DNA of 64,000 nucleotides from Gelidibacter mesophilus DSM 14095 (GTDB lineage Bacteria; Bacteroidota; Bacteroidia; Flavobacteriales; Flavobacteriaceae): positions 310,001-374,000 of the forward strand of contig NZ_AUHD01000006.1 of the NCBI RefSeq assembly GCF_000423005.1. Direction: 5' to 3'. The notes beneath the pieces were generated by a model. It was not told the DNA's origin. It made no database searches and saw nothing but the letters and a program-made list of their open reading frames with translations. Positions 52,028 to 60,457 of this stretch are shown here, piece by piece; positions within the stretch are counted from its first letter, which is position 1, and each line of letters opens with the position of its first letter. The translations under genes were made by a program, and so were the position numbers.

Positions 52028-53699
52028 ATAAACCGTCTTCAGTTTTGGTAACTTTGGCCAAGCTATTCTTTTTAAGACCTTTGATTGTAGCGTCCCATTT
52101 TTTGTTGCTTAATCCGGATTGCTCCTTTAAACTGTTCAAATCTACAGGTGCATTAGCTTTTAGAATGGCAAAAACTGCCTTTTCATCGTCAGTCATAGCC
52201 ACGGCTTTCTTTTCAGGCTTCATTTGAGGGAAGAACAGCACTTCTTGAATAGACTGATTGTTGGTCAAATACATAATGAGACGATCCATGCCTATACCCA
52301 TTCCTGAAGTTGGAGGCATGCCGTATTCTAAGGCCCTTAAAAAATCATAATCAATCATCTCTGTAGCTTCGTCATCTCCCTTTTTCGCCAATTCCATTTG
52401 ATGCTCAAATCGTTCGCGTTGGTCAATAGGATCATTCAACTCAGAATAAGCATTGGCAATCTCCTTACCGCAAACCATCAACTCAAATCGCTCAGTCAAT
52501 TCTGGATTTTCACGGTGTTCTTTGCACAACGGACTCATTTCTTTTGGATAATCAGTAATAAATGTGGGTTGGATATAATTTCCTTCGCACTTTTCACCAA
52601 AGATTTCATCTATCAATTTACCTTTACCCATAGTATGATCCACAGCAATGCCCATATCTTGAGCCGCTTTTCTGATTTCATCTTCAGATTTTCCAGTAAT
52701 ATCAAAACCGGTAAAGTGCTTGATCGAATCGGTCATAGTGACGCGCGCATATGGTGCTTTAAAATCAATTTTATGTTCGCCAAAAGTAGTTTCGGTAGTC
52801 CCGTTTACAGCCATTGCGCAATGTTCCAAAAGCTCCTCACAAAAATGCATCATCCAATTATAATCTTTGTAGGATACGTAAATTTCCATAGCCGTAAACT
52901 CTGGGTTGTGTGTACGGTCCATGCCTTCATTCCTAAAGTTTTTTGAAAACTCATAAACACCATCAAAGCCTCCAACAATAAGACGTTTTAGGTAAAGTTC
53001 ATTGGCAATCCGCATGTACAACGGAATGTCCAAGCTATTATGATGCGTAATAAAAGGTCGAGCTGCAGCACCACCAGGGATAGGTTGTAAAACCGGAGTT
53101 TCTACCTCAAAGTAACCAGCATCATTAAAAAATTGACGCATGGCACTGTATAATTTTGTTCGTTTGATAAATACTTTTTTAACGTTTGGATTGACCACCA
53201 AATCGGCATAACGCTGTCTGTAACGCTGTTCAGGATCAGTAAAAGCGTCATAGATCACCCCGTCTTTTTCTTTTGGCAATGGCAACGGTTTTAAGGATTT
53301 ACTTAAAAGTGTAAAATCTTTGACCTTAACCGTTTTTTCGCCTACTTGTGTGGTGAATAATTCGCCTTCAACACCAAGAAAATCTCCAAAGTCCAATAGT
53401 TTTTTGAACACTTCGTTATATTTGGTTTTGTCTTCTCCCGTACAGATTTCATCGCGGTTAAAATACACTTGTATTTTACCTTCAGAATCCTGTATCTGTG
53501 CAAAACTTGCCTTTCCTTGAACTCTCATGGACATCAATCGGCCAGCGATAACGACCTTTTTACCCTCTTCAAACTGCTCTTTTACCTGTTTGGACGTGTG
53601 GTCTACAGGATATAAATCGGCTGGATATGGATTAATCCCCATCTCACGTAATTTGTCTAATTTCTCTCTTCGAATGAGTTCTTGTTCTGAAAGTTGCAT
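52011..53699 (-). CDS. lysS: Lysine--tRNA ligase
   Basis: Class II lysyl-tRNA synthetase. Anticodon-binding OB domain (about 50-150), then motif 1 (SAMRQFFNDAGYFEVETPVLQP), motif 2 (FRNEGMDRTHNPEFTAMEIY) and motif 3 (GMGIGMDRLIMYL). The enzyme is near 500 residues in most bacteria; here about 60 residues more follow motif 3, with a winged-helix look (LNSLKEQSGLSNKKWDATI). This extension is usual in Bacteroidota as far as I recall. Followed by an overlapping EEP gene. Confidence 0.96.
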   Translation of the reverse strand: MQLSEQELIRREKLDKLREMGINPYPADLYPVDHTSKQVKEQFEEGKKVVIAGRLMSMRVQGKASFAQIQDSEGKIQVYFNRDEICTGEDKTKYNEVFKKLLDFGDFLGVEGELFTTQVGEKTVKVKDFTLLSKSLKPLPLPKEKDGVIYDAFTDPEQRYRQRYADLVVNPNVKKVFIKRTKLYSAMRQFFNDAGYFEVETPVLQPIPGGAAARPFITHHNSLDIPLYMRIANELYLKRLIVGGFDGVYEFSKNFRNEGMDRTHNPEFTAMEIYVSYKDYNWMMHFCEELLEHCAMAVNGTTETTFGEHKIDFKAPYARVTMTDSIKHFTGFDITGKSEDEIRKAAQDMGIAVDHTMGKGKLIDEIFGEKCEGNYIQPTFITDYPKEMSPLCKEHRENPELTERFELMVCGKEIANAYSELNDPIDQRERFEHQMELAKKGDDEATEMIDYDFLRALEYGMPPTSGMGIGMDRLIMYLTNNQSIQEVLFFPQMKPEKKAVAMTDDEKAVFAILKANAPVDLNSLKEQSGLSNKKWDATIKGLKKNSLAKVTKTEDGLFVSLV

Positions 53700-53719
53700 G
53701 CTGTTAAATTTTTGATGAG

Positions 53720-53727
53720 CAAAATTA
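53720..53727 (-). promoter_or_regulatory. -7 box for lysS
   Basis: TAATTTTG on the minus strand, 20 bases before the lysS ATG. No TTG found at -33. Confidence 0.4.
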
Positions 53728-54021
53728 CACCTTTTTTAAAAAATTAACACCCTACTTTCTGGGATAGATTGGCTTTTTGCTTGTTTCTTGGTTCAATTTA
53801 ACGTTAAAGGTTTTCAATTATCTATTTTTGGTCTGTTTTTGAAATTTTATATTTTGATTGATGGACTATTCAAATATTATTTCGGGTTAAAGCCATAAGA
53901 TAGCGGTCTTTGGATTCTGTCGATTCCCGCGTAACAAATTGAATAACTTTGCGTCTTATATTTACATCTATTTACATTAATCAGACGCTCAAAAGAGCGG
54001 AAATCAAAAATCAGTAAAATT
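53728..54021 (+). other. lysS-yqaE intergenic region with candidate promoter and hairpin
   Basis: No gene seen. A TAACTTTG box at 53944-53951 could be the -7 of the yqaE-like gene. Its leader has a small perfect hairpin CGCTC-AAAA-GAGCG at 53986-53999. Confidence 0.35.
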
Positions 54022-54180
54022 ATGAGTATTTGGAGAGTTCTTCTTTCTATTTTTTGTCCACCCCTAGCGGTCCTAGATAAGGGATGCGGTTCTATCATTA
54101 TCGTATTTTTATTATGGCTTTGTGGTTGGGTTCCTGGTGTTATTGCCGCCTTGGTTATTCTAAACAACCCGAAGCGGTAG
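54022..54180 (+). CDS. YqaE/Pmp3-family membrane protein
   Basis: A 52-residue protein with the full UPF0057/Pmp3 pattern: IWRVLLSIFCPPLAV, a Gly-containing turn (DKGCGS), second hydrophobic segment with WLCGWVPGVIAALVI and end NNPKR. Two transmembrane helices; a stress-induced small membrane protein. It was found by translating the stretch directly, since it falls below usual ORF length cut-offs. Stop at 54178-54180. Confidence 0.88.
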   Translation: MSIWRVLLSIFCPPLAVLDKGCGSIIIVFLLWLCGWVPGVIAALVILNNPKR

Positions 54181-54295
54181 GTTGTTAATTGGCAGTGACC
54201 CGTCATCGGCCACCCGTCTTTGATTTATCTCCGTATAACGCAATCGAACCATTTGTTTTTCGGCTACTCTTCACCTGTCATCCATCTAAAAAATG

Positions 54296-54303
54296 TAATT
54301 TTG
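54296..54303 (+). promoter_or_regulatory. -7 box directly before lipB
   Basis: TAATTTTG ends six bases before the lipB ATG; a leaderless transcript is likely if used. No -33 TTG at normal spacing. Confidence 0.35.
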
Positions 54304-54309
54304 TAATCT

Positions 54310-55026
54310 ATGAATAAAAGAGTCCAAGTTCAAGATTTAGGATATCACGATTATAAAGCCACTTGGGATTATCAAGAAGGCTTATTCAAGTCGGTGGTGG
54401 ACACTAAAATTAAGAATAGAAGAGAAGATGCTCATTTGGAAACACAGAATTATTTCCTATTGGTTGAGCATCCACATGTATATACTTTGGGTAAAAGTGG
54501 AGACTTCTCACATCTTTTGTTGAATGAAGATCAGCTGATTGAAAAAGGCGCTACTTTTTATAAAATTAATAGGGGAGGAGATATTACTTATCATGGTCCA
54601 GGACAAATTGTGGGCTACCCCATTCTCGATTTGGAGAACTTCTTTACGGATATTCATAAATACCTACGCTTTCTGGAAGAAATGATCATTTTGACTTTAG
54701 AAGAATATGGAATTACAGCGGAGCGAAGTCCAGGGGAAACCGGAGTTTGGCTTGGTGTGGGGACGCCTTTTGCTCGGAAAATTTGCGCCATGGGCGTGAG
54801 GGCGAGTAGATGGGTTACCATGCATGGATTTGCCTTGAACGTGAATGCCGATTTGGGTTATTTTGATAATATCATTCCATGTGGCATTCGAGGTAAGGCG
54901 GTGACTTCTTTGAATGTGGAATTAGGCGTAGACAAAGTTGATGAATCTGAACTAAAAATCAAATTGTTGAAACATTTCATGGCGTTGTTTGAAGCCGTTC
55001 CCAACCCTAAAAATAGTGTTGTTTAA
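54310..55026 (+). CDS. lipB: Lipoyl(octanoyl) transferase
   Basis: Moves octanoyl from ACP to lipoyl domains; supplies lipoate to E2 enzymes such as that at 35.3 kb. RGGDITYHGPGQIVGYPI (near residue 90) and KICAMGVRASRWVTMHG with the catalytic Cys are visible. The 238-residue length is normal. Followed by a membrane protein two bases on. Confidence 0.95.
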   Translation: MNKRVQVQDLGYHDYKATWDYQEGLFKSVVDTKIKNRREDAHLETQNYFLLVEHPHVYTLGKSGDFSHLLLNEDQLIEKGATFYKINRGGDITYHGPGQIVGYPILDLENFFTDIHKYLRFLEEMIILTLEEYGITAERSPGETGVWLGVGTPFARKICAMGVRASRWVTMHGFALNVNADLGYFDNIIPCGIRGKAVTSLNVELGVDKVDESELKIKLLKHFMALFEAVPNPKNSVV

Positions 55027-55028
55027 AC

Positions 55029-55508
55029 ATGGCACATTTTCAAAAGATACTTCTGTTGGTTTTGATTGTTCCTTTAGCACTTTTTCCTGGAGGATTGATT
55101 TCTTATGTGTTGCTTTTTGAGCAACTCAAATTTGAAATCTCTATGTGGATTCCAATAGGAATATCAATTTTAGGCGTGTGTAGTTTTATTTTTCATTTAA
55201 AAACGAAACGCTTTTATAAACTGGTCCAAAATGAGGTTGATTTGCCAAATGTTGATCCAATCTTTTGGATACTGGATGTCGCTTTTGGCATTGCTTACAT
55301 AGCCATCGCGTTTTATTTAACCTATCTCATGTATAAATTTCCAGCCAAGAAAAGCTTATTTATAGTGCTGGTTTTAATAATCCCGATGTTTATAGCGGGG
55401 GCATGGACCGTTTTTGAAGCTTTTTACCTCAAGAGGGCAATCCAAATTCACAAATTTGCCCATCGTCATTCGGAGATTGAAGATATTAAAGGAGATGTCA
55501 CAGAATAA
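55029..55508 (+). CDS. Small four-helix membrane protein, unknown
   Basis: A 159-residue protein with four hydrophobic segments (about 5-28, 38-55, 78-102, 112-130) and a charged tail (YLKRAIQIHKFAHRHSEIEDIKGD). It begins two bases after lipB, so probably the same transcript. I do not recognise the family. No terminator seen before the convergent gene. Confidence 0.65.
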   Translation: MAHFQKILLLVLIVPLALFPGGLISYVLLFEQLKFEISMWIPIGISILGVCSFIFHLKTKRFYKLVQNEVDLPNVDPIFWILDVAFGIAYIAIAFYLTYLMYKFPAKKSLFIVLVLIIPMFIAGAWTVFEAFYLKRAIQIHKFAHRHSEIEDIKGDVTE

Positions 55509-55672
55509 TAGTTTTGGAAATACGTGATGCGTGGTGCCGTTGGGTCGAGATTGTTTATTAAAGAATGTTTGAATTCGGAAAAGATCAGGATCCATGATAA
55601 GTCTTAATATCCGACCTATCCGTTAAAATTTTATTTCTTTTAAGATTCTTAATTCTTAATTCTTGAATCTCT

Positions 55673-56722
55673 CTAGCTTTCCTCATTAAAAAACACCTTG
55701 TAGTAGTGCATTTTCTTGGCGTCGTCATAACCGCGTTCCAAATATTCTACGGAAGCGTCGGGCGCATCAACATCTAATTTGATCTGGATATTGGTGTCCA
55801 ATTTTATTTCCGTTTTGATTTTCTGTTTTTGTTTCTTTAGAACACTTTCAGAAACATCAAATTGATTACGAATCACTAAGGCGTGATCGGTTTCAAAACC
55901 TTTCTTATAATCGTCAAATAGGTCTTTGTAGGTCTCGTCTTCAAGCACATCATCCTTAAAGTTCTCGACATTAATAACTTCGTTTTCTTTAAAGAAATCG
56001 ATGGTTTTAGCTAAAAAAGTGCTTTTTTGCTGCAGACCAAAAGTTGGTTTTAAAATATCTTCTGAAAAATCCTTGCAGAGTTCGATATAGTTCTTGGTGT
56101 GCTGATTGTGATCATCAGGATATTTTATGTTTAGAAAATGCTTGATCCAATATTGTGTATCGTAAGAATTATTATCAACGCTCAATATGATATTGCCTTC
56201 AGTATCTGAAGTATTTAAAATCAGACAGCCTTTATCCACTTTTTTTGTAGGAATGCCTTTTTGGGTAATTAAATCATAACTGTTGTTTTCCAGATAGGTT
56301 TGAAAAAACTCAGCTCTATTTTCAATTTTAAAGATCCCGATGGCCTTGACGAACATATCGTCATATTGAATGTCTTCAAAAATGCACACCAAAACATCGC
56401 CGGTCTTTATTTGTGCAGAATTGCTCTGTTCAAATAAATGGGTAACGACGTGTTTTGAGACGTCTATAAAGTTGCTTTCGTCCGCAAATAGTTGAGCGGC
56501 ATAACTGTTGATTTCATTAAGGTTGATGTTAGAATGATGATTGAATCTATAGCTCTCAACCAAACTTCCAAAAGGACGCAATAAGTAGCCCAACATCAAA
56601 TCGTAGCTCACTTCATCAAAGTCCAGTTCTTGTTCGGAAAAAGCATTTTTAGTGCTATTGAACTTATTGCCTACCTTATGGAGTATGGCTTTTGAAATAG
56701 AGGCTTTAGTGCGTTTGATCAT
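55673..56722 (-). CDS. Nucleoid-associated protein (NA37/YejK-like)
   Basis: A 349-residue cytoplasmic protein matching the 37-kDa nucleoid-associated family. Visible in it are NKFNSTKNAFSEQELDFDEVSYDLMLGYLL, VFIDVSKH-like and a late EKPDG-less acid/basic tail. DNA-binding in the E. coli homologue. It stands alone, on the minus strand. Confidence 0.8.
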   Translation of the reverse strand: MIKRTKASISKAILHKVGNKFNSTKNAFSEQELDFDEVSYDLMLGYLLRPFGSLVESYRFNHHSNINLNEINSYAAQLFADESNFIDVSKHVVTHLFEQSNSAQIKTGDVLVCIFEDIQYDDMFVKAIGIFKIENRAEFFQTYLENNSYDLITQKGIPTKKVDKGCLILNTSDTEGNIILSVDNNSYDTQYWIKHFLNIKYPDDHNQHTKNYIELCKDFSEDILKPTFGLQQKSTFLAKTIDFFKENEVINVENFKDDVLEDETYKDLFDDYKKGFETDHALVIRNQFDVSESVLKKQKQKIKTEIKLDTNIQIKLDVDAPDASVEYLERGYDDAKKMHYYKVFFNEES

Positions 56723-56783
56723 GGCGGAATGTTTGCATTTTTGAAGTCTGCAATACTACATAATTTTGAATGAAATTAAATGT

Positions 56784-56815
56784 AAAACGCCAAAAAAAAT
56801 CTTTGGCGCTTAAAA
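56784..56815. terminator. Terminator upstream of NA37-type gene
   Basis: CGCCAAA (56788-56794) pairs with TTTGGCG (56802-56808), between two minus-strand genes; it would end the large lipoprotein transcript. Confidence 0.6.
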
Positions 56816-56928
56816 AAATAAGATCTTGATAGAGTCTTTAGTTTGGCTCTCCTACAATAGGAAAATTCCTTTAAGAGTCGTTGCATTATTTTCTATCGCA
56901 TTTCGGAGCAGAAGCTTCTAGAGTTTTA

Positions 56929-59358
56929 TTAATTTATTTGGTAGATAATAATGCCGTTTTTGTCACCTTGGGTCACGAATTCTGGTGTTCTTTCTTTATC
57001 TATATTGTCCAAATCGATGGTGGAATTGCCATAAACAGGGAAGTTGTCAATCGGTTTTCCTAAACTATCAAAAAGATAGACTTTCTTGGATTGTAAATCG
57101 GTTACAGAAACATAAATTTTGTCATTAACGTAGAATATTTTTGGTGGCGTATAATCCCCAAAGTCCAATTCTACTTTATTGGTTTTGATGTGAAGAATGT
57201 TATCAGAGAGTGTTACCAATGTTTTACTGGTAGCAGTGATGCTATGTTTTTCTCCCAAATTTAAATTGCTACTGCTCATTTTTCCATTTTCATCAATTTG
57301 GACGAGATCTCCTTTTGCTGTCGTGGTGGTAAATTTATTGTCATACAAGAAAATGCCACTATCGCTAAAGTCGATATTATTCTTAACCTTAACGCGGGTT
57401 TTGCCCACCCGGCTCAATATTTCGAGCTCATTGCCTTGAACAAAAACGATATAATCTTTTCTTCCAATTCTAAAATGCTGAGGCTGCGTATTGATCGTGT
57501 TCTCCGCTTTTTTGTAATGGAATCCTCCTACAACATTCCCTTTCTTATCATACAGCAAAACGGAGGATCCTTGGGTGACCATCATTCTGTAATTTCTATT
57601 CTTGTCATAATCAAAAACCGAAAGCGGCTGTGTAATCTGGTGCCTAAATTTTAAAGGAAAGGAACCAACATCTTTGCCGCTTCGATCTAAAACATAAACC
57701 CGATGTTGTGTCGCAAATGCCAATTGGAGGCGTCCATTTTTGTAAGTATCTATCTGTTCAATTTTTCCTAAGATCTTACTATCCAATTGTTTTTTCCATT
57801 GTACCTTCCCATCTTTTGAGATTAGGTATAAATTATTATTCACATCCTGAACCACCACTTCCATCTGACTGTTGGTATGGTTATTTACAAATTGAGGGGT
57901 GGTCAAAAGATCGGCATCCAACGTGACGCTGGTATCTTCATAAACAGAACTTGAAGACGATTTTTTCTTATTCTTTTGGATGATGGCATGTACGTGCGCA
58001 AAATCAGTTTCATAAACAAACTGAACGGCAGATGCATTAAACCCTTCAGTATTAATGGCGCTTTCTGTTTCAAAATTTGAATTGATGATTTCTTTTAGGC
58101 TGCTCGTGTTAGCATAAGCAAATAATGAGGACTCGTCACTTAAGTCGTCCATCATATCCTCAAAAGTGGGTGCTGTGGATAGGGTTGCACTATTTTGATA
58201 ACTGCCAATGATCTCTTTTAAAAGCTCCACATCATCTGAGAACACAAAGAAATCTTCAATATTAATGAACTTTGTGGCGGATTTGTAATTAATAAAAGGG
58301 GAAAATATTTTGGAAAATAATTCAGGTTTGTCAAAGTCATAAACTGTAATGTCCCGGTAAGTATCAATGCTATTTTGAGTTCCGAAAAAGGCATTCATAT
58401 TGGGGGCATCGATACTATTTATGACCACCGCCTGGTTTTCATTTTTATAAATAACGCCCGCTTCTAGAACGCTTTCAAAAACAGATTCGGTAAACAGGGA
58501 ATCTTGTTTTTTGAATTGCCACAAATTTTCTTGAAACGTTTTAAAATTGTGAAATGACAAACTCAAAAAACCATCGGCATCTGGAGGACAAATTTTCGGG
58601 ATCTGATTTTCTTGCGGAAAGGTGTTTTTAAAAACATTGAGCAAACTTTTTGAAGAATCTTTGGCGATGGTAATCCCGTCAAATTTGAGTTGGTCTTTTG
58701 TCAATTCTGCATCTAAGAGGAGGTAATTGGTCAGCGGAACCTTGTTGATGTGTTTATCAAAAAAGAAATCAGGCCGGAATGTCTTTTCTTTCGTGTTAAT
58801 TAAAATGGACAGTGATTTCTCGCTTTTTGCAGTAAGATAGAGTTCCTTTAACAAGGGATCGGTATCTTTTTTAGTAAAGGCATCCTCAACAAGCGCCTTA
58901 TCGTTGGATGCAAAGAAAATACTGTCCTTTATAATGCTGTAAATAATTTCGTTTTCAAGGGTCGTTTTAATGATGGACTTTTCTTTTGAAGTGATGGTTT
59001 CAATTGATTGATTAGGTACAGAGGTGAGGTCAAACAGGTTTTTGTGATATTTGGTAATGATTGATATTTGAAGACTATCAGCTGTGTCTTTTCCAAAAAC
59101 TAGGAGAATTTCTTCATCTGGTTTTATATGGTTGAGAAAGTTAAGTTTTGATTTTAGGTGCGCAACCGCACTTTTCTCAGAAAATTGATTAAGTAAACTG
59201 TTGTTTTTAAAAACGCTCTTTAAACCTTCAATGGAAGTTGTTTTTACAACTACTGAAGAATGATTGGGCACCAATGTGATGAGATTGGAGTGCTTATGAA
59301 TGTCGTTTTCACAGCTTACCACCAGGACAAGCAAAAACAGTAAACAAAGAGTTCTCAT
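56929..59358 (-). CDS. Large lipoprotein with C-terminal beta-propeller-like part, unknown
   Basis: An 809-residue lipoprotein: lipobox VVSCEN (Cys16). The N-terminal ~480 residues are alpha/beta and resemble DUF3352-like domains (ALFAYANTSSLKEI-type pattern). From about 490 on there are repeated strands of the YLISKDGKVQWKKQL and VYVLDRSGKDVGSFPLKF type, suggesting a propeller of about five blades. It has its own TATATTTG box. The neighbour rnhB is 26 bases upstream on the same strand. Function unknown. Confidence 0.75.
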   Translation of the reverse strand: MRTLCLLFLLVLVVSCENDIHKHSNLITLVPNHSSVVVKTTSIEGLKSVFKNNSLLNQFSEKSAVAHLKSKLNFLNHIKPDEEILLVFGKDTADSLQISIITKYHKNLFDLTSVPNQSIETITSKEKSIIKTTLENEIIYSIIKDSIFFASNDKALVEDAFTKKDTDPLLKELYLTAKSEKSLSILINTKEKTFRPDFFFDKHINKVPLTNYLLLDAELTKDQLKFDGITIAKDSSKSLLNVFKNTFPQENQIPKICPPDADGFLSLSFHNFKTFQENLWQFKKQDSLFTESVFESVLEAGVIYKNENQAVVINSIDAPNMNAFFGTQNSIDTYRDITVYDFDKPELFSKIFSPFINYKSATKFINIEDFFVFSDDVELLKEIIGSYQNSATLSTAPTFEDMMDDLSDESSLFAYANTSSLKEIINSNFETESAINTEGFNASAVQFVYETDFAHVHAIIQKNKKKSSSSSVYEDTSVTLDADLLTTPQFVNNHTNSQMEVVVQDVNNNLYLISKDGKVQWKKQLDSKILGKIEQIDTYKNGRLQLAFATQHRVYVLDRSGKDVGSFPLKFRHQITQPLSVFDYDKNRNYRMMVTQGSSVLLYDKKGNVVGGFHYKKAENTINTQPQHFRIGRKDYIVFVQGNELEILSRVGKTRVKVKNNIDFSDSGIFLYDNKFTTTTAKGDLVQIDENGKMSSSNLNLGEKHSITATSKTLVTLSDNILHIKTNKVELDFGDYTPPKIFYVNDKIYVSVTDLQSKKVYLFDSLGKPIDNFPVYGNSTIDLDNIDKERTPEFVTQGDKNGIIIYQIN

Positions 59359-59371
59359 GTTTGTTTTATTG

Positions 59372-59379
59372 CAAATATA
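59372..59379 (-). promoter_or_regulatory. -7 box between rnhB and the large lipoprotein gene
   Basis: TATATTTG on the minus strand, 13 bases before the ATG at 59358. Confidence 0.4.
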
Positions 59380-59384
59380 GAAAG

Positions 59385-59996
59385 TTAGACTACTATTTGT
59401 AATTGTTGCGGTAATAATCTAAAGGTTTTTCTATGATAAGGTGTGATGCCATACTTTTTTATAGCTTCGCGATGTTCTTTAGTGGGGTAGCCTTTATTTT
59501 GTTTCCAATTGTACATTGGAAATTCTTCATGGATTTGGCACATATAAGCATCTCTATTGGTTTTTGCCAAAATTGAAGCCGCTGCAATATTAAGGTATTT
59601 ACTGTCGCCTTTAATTATGGTCTTATGTGGGATATTTGTAAATGGCAGAAATCTGTTGCCATCAACACTTATAAATTGGGGCGTTGGAGTTAGTCCAGTG
59701 ATCGCTTTGTGCATGGCTAAAATAGAAGCGTTTAAAATATTTATGGCGTCTATTTCTTCAGGATATACATGGGCAAAGGCAAAGGAAACCGCTTCAGACT
59801 CAATGATAGGTTTTAACACATCGCGCTTGGTTTCAGAAAGTTGCTTTGAATCATTTAGGATTAGGTTTTCAAAGGCTTGCGGCAGAATAACTGCCGCCGC
59901 GGTAACAGGGCCAGCAAGACAGCCACGACCGGCTTCGTCTGTGCCACATTCCAAAAAGTTGGAAGTAAAAGAAAGTTGGAGTTTCAAGTGGTGCAA
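59385..59996 (-). CDS. rnhB: Ribonuclease HII
   Basis: Cuts RNA of RNA-DNA hybrids. DEAGRG with Asp20 and Glu21, the other acids in [11 protein letters not shown] and ISVDGN-type positions, and [21 protein letters not shown] with the fourth Asp. The 203-residue length is normal. It appears to head a transcript including the downstream lipoprotein gene, although that has its own box. Confidence 0.95.
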   Translation of the reverse strand: MHHLKLQLSFTSNFLECGTDEAGRGCLAGPVTAAAVILPQAFENLILNDSKQLSETKRDVLKPIIESEAVSFAFAHVYPEEIDAINILNASILAMHKAITGLTPTPQFISVDGNRFLPFTNIPHKTIIKGDSKYLNIAAASILAKTNRDAYMCQIHEEFPMYNWKQNKGYPTKEHREAIKKYGITPYHRKTFRLLPQQLQIVV

Positions 59997-60457
59997 TTTT
60001 TTTCAAAGTTATGATAAAATAAAGAATTTGTAATTTCAGTAAAATTTACAGAATCAACCCAAAATAAAGTAAGCATTTTAAAGTGTAATCGAAGTGCATA
60101 TATTTAATCCATTGGCATTATTATATTTTTAATAAAAAAAATATAATAATTGTTATATATATTCAAAGGGCACAGTGAAATGAATTGCTTTTTAACATAA
60201 AAAATGCTTTATTATCATATATCTTGAAGGATCGGGTAGTTTGTTTTTTGAATTAGCTCTAAAATCATATAATCTGTTAATAAATTAACATAAGTTAGGG
60301 TTGTGAGATCTGTCTAATTGTTGTTGATAATAAGTGTTTTATATGTCTCGTCATAGGGTTAGAGGCTATTTCTTATTAACATTTTATTATGTTCCAGACT
60401 TGCTTTTTTAATATTTTATTATGATGTTTGCGGCAGACTAACTCAAATAATTGTTTT
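59997..60457. other. AT-rich intergenic region upstream of the SusC homologue
   Basis: 460 bases of strongly AT-rich sequence with no coding potential. Contains the divergent promoters of rnhB and susC. Near 60128-60153 a TATTATATTTTTAATA...AATATAATAA inverted stretch is seen. No riboswitch or sRNA recognised. Confidence 0.4.
60400..60430 (+). promoter_or_regulatory. Possible promoter of the susC homologue
   Basis: TTG at 60400-60402 and GATGTTTG at 60423-60430 (one mismatch to TAnnTTTG), spaced by 20 bases. Leader of about 20 nt. Confidence 0.4.

Noticed and set aside
52398-52946. Plus-strand ORF of 182 codons within lysS
   Set aside because: Antisense to conserved class II synthetase motifs; no recognisable product.
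59557-60033. Plus-strand ORF of 158 codons over rnhB
   Set aside because: Antisense shadow of rnhB.
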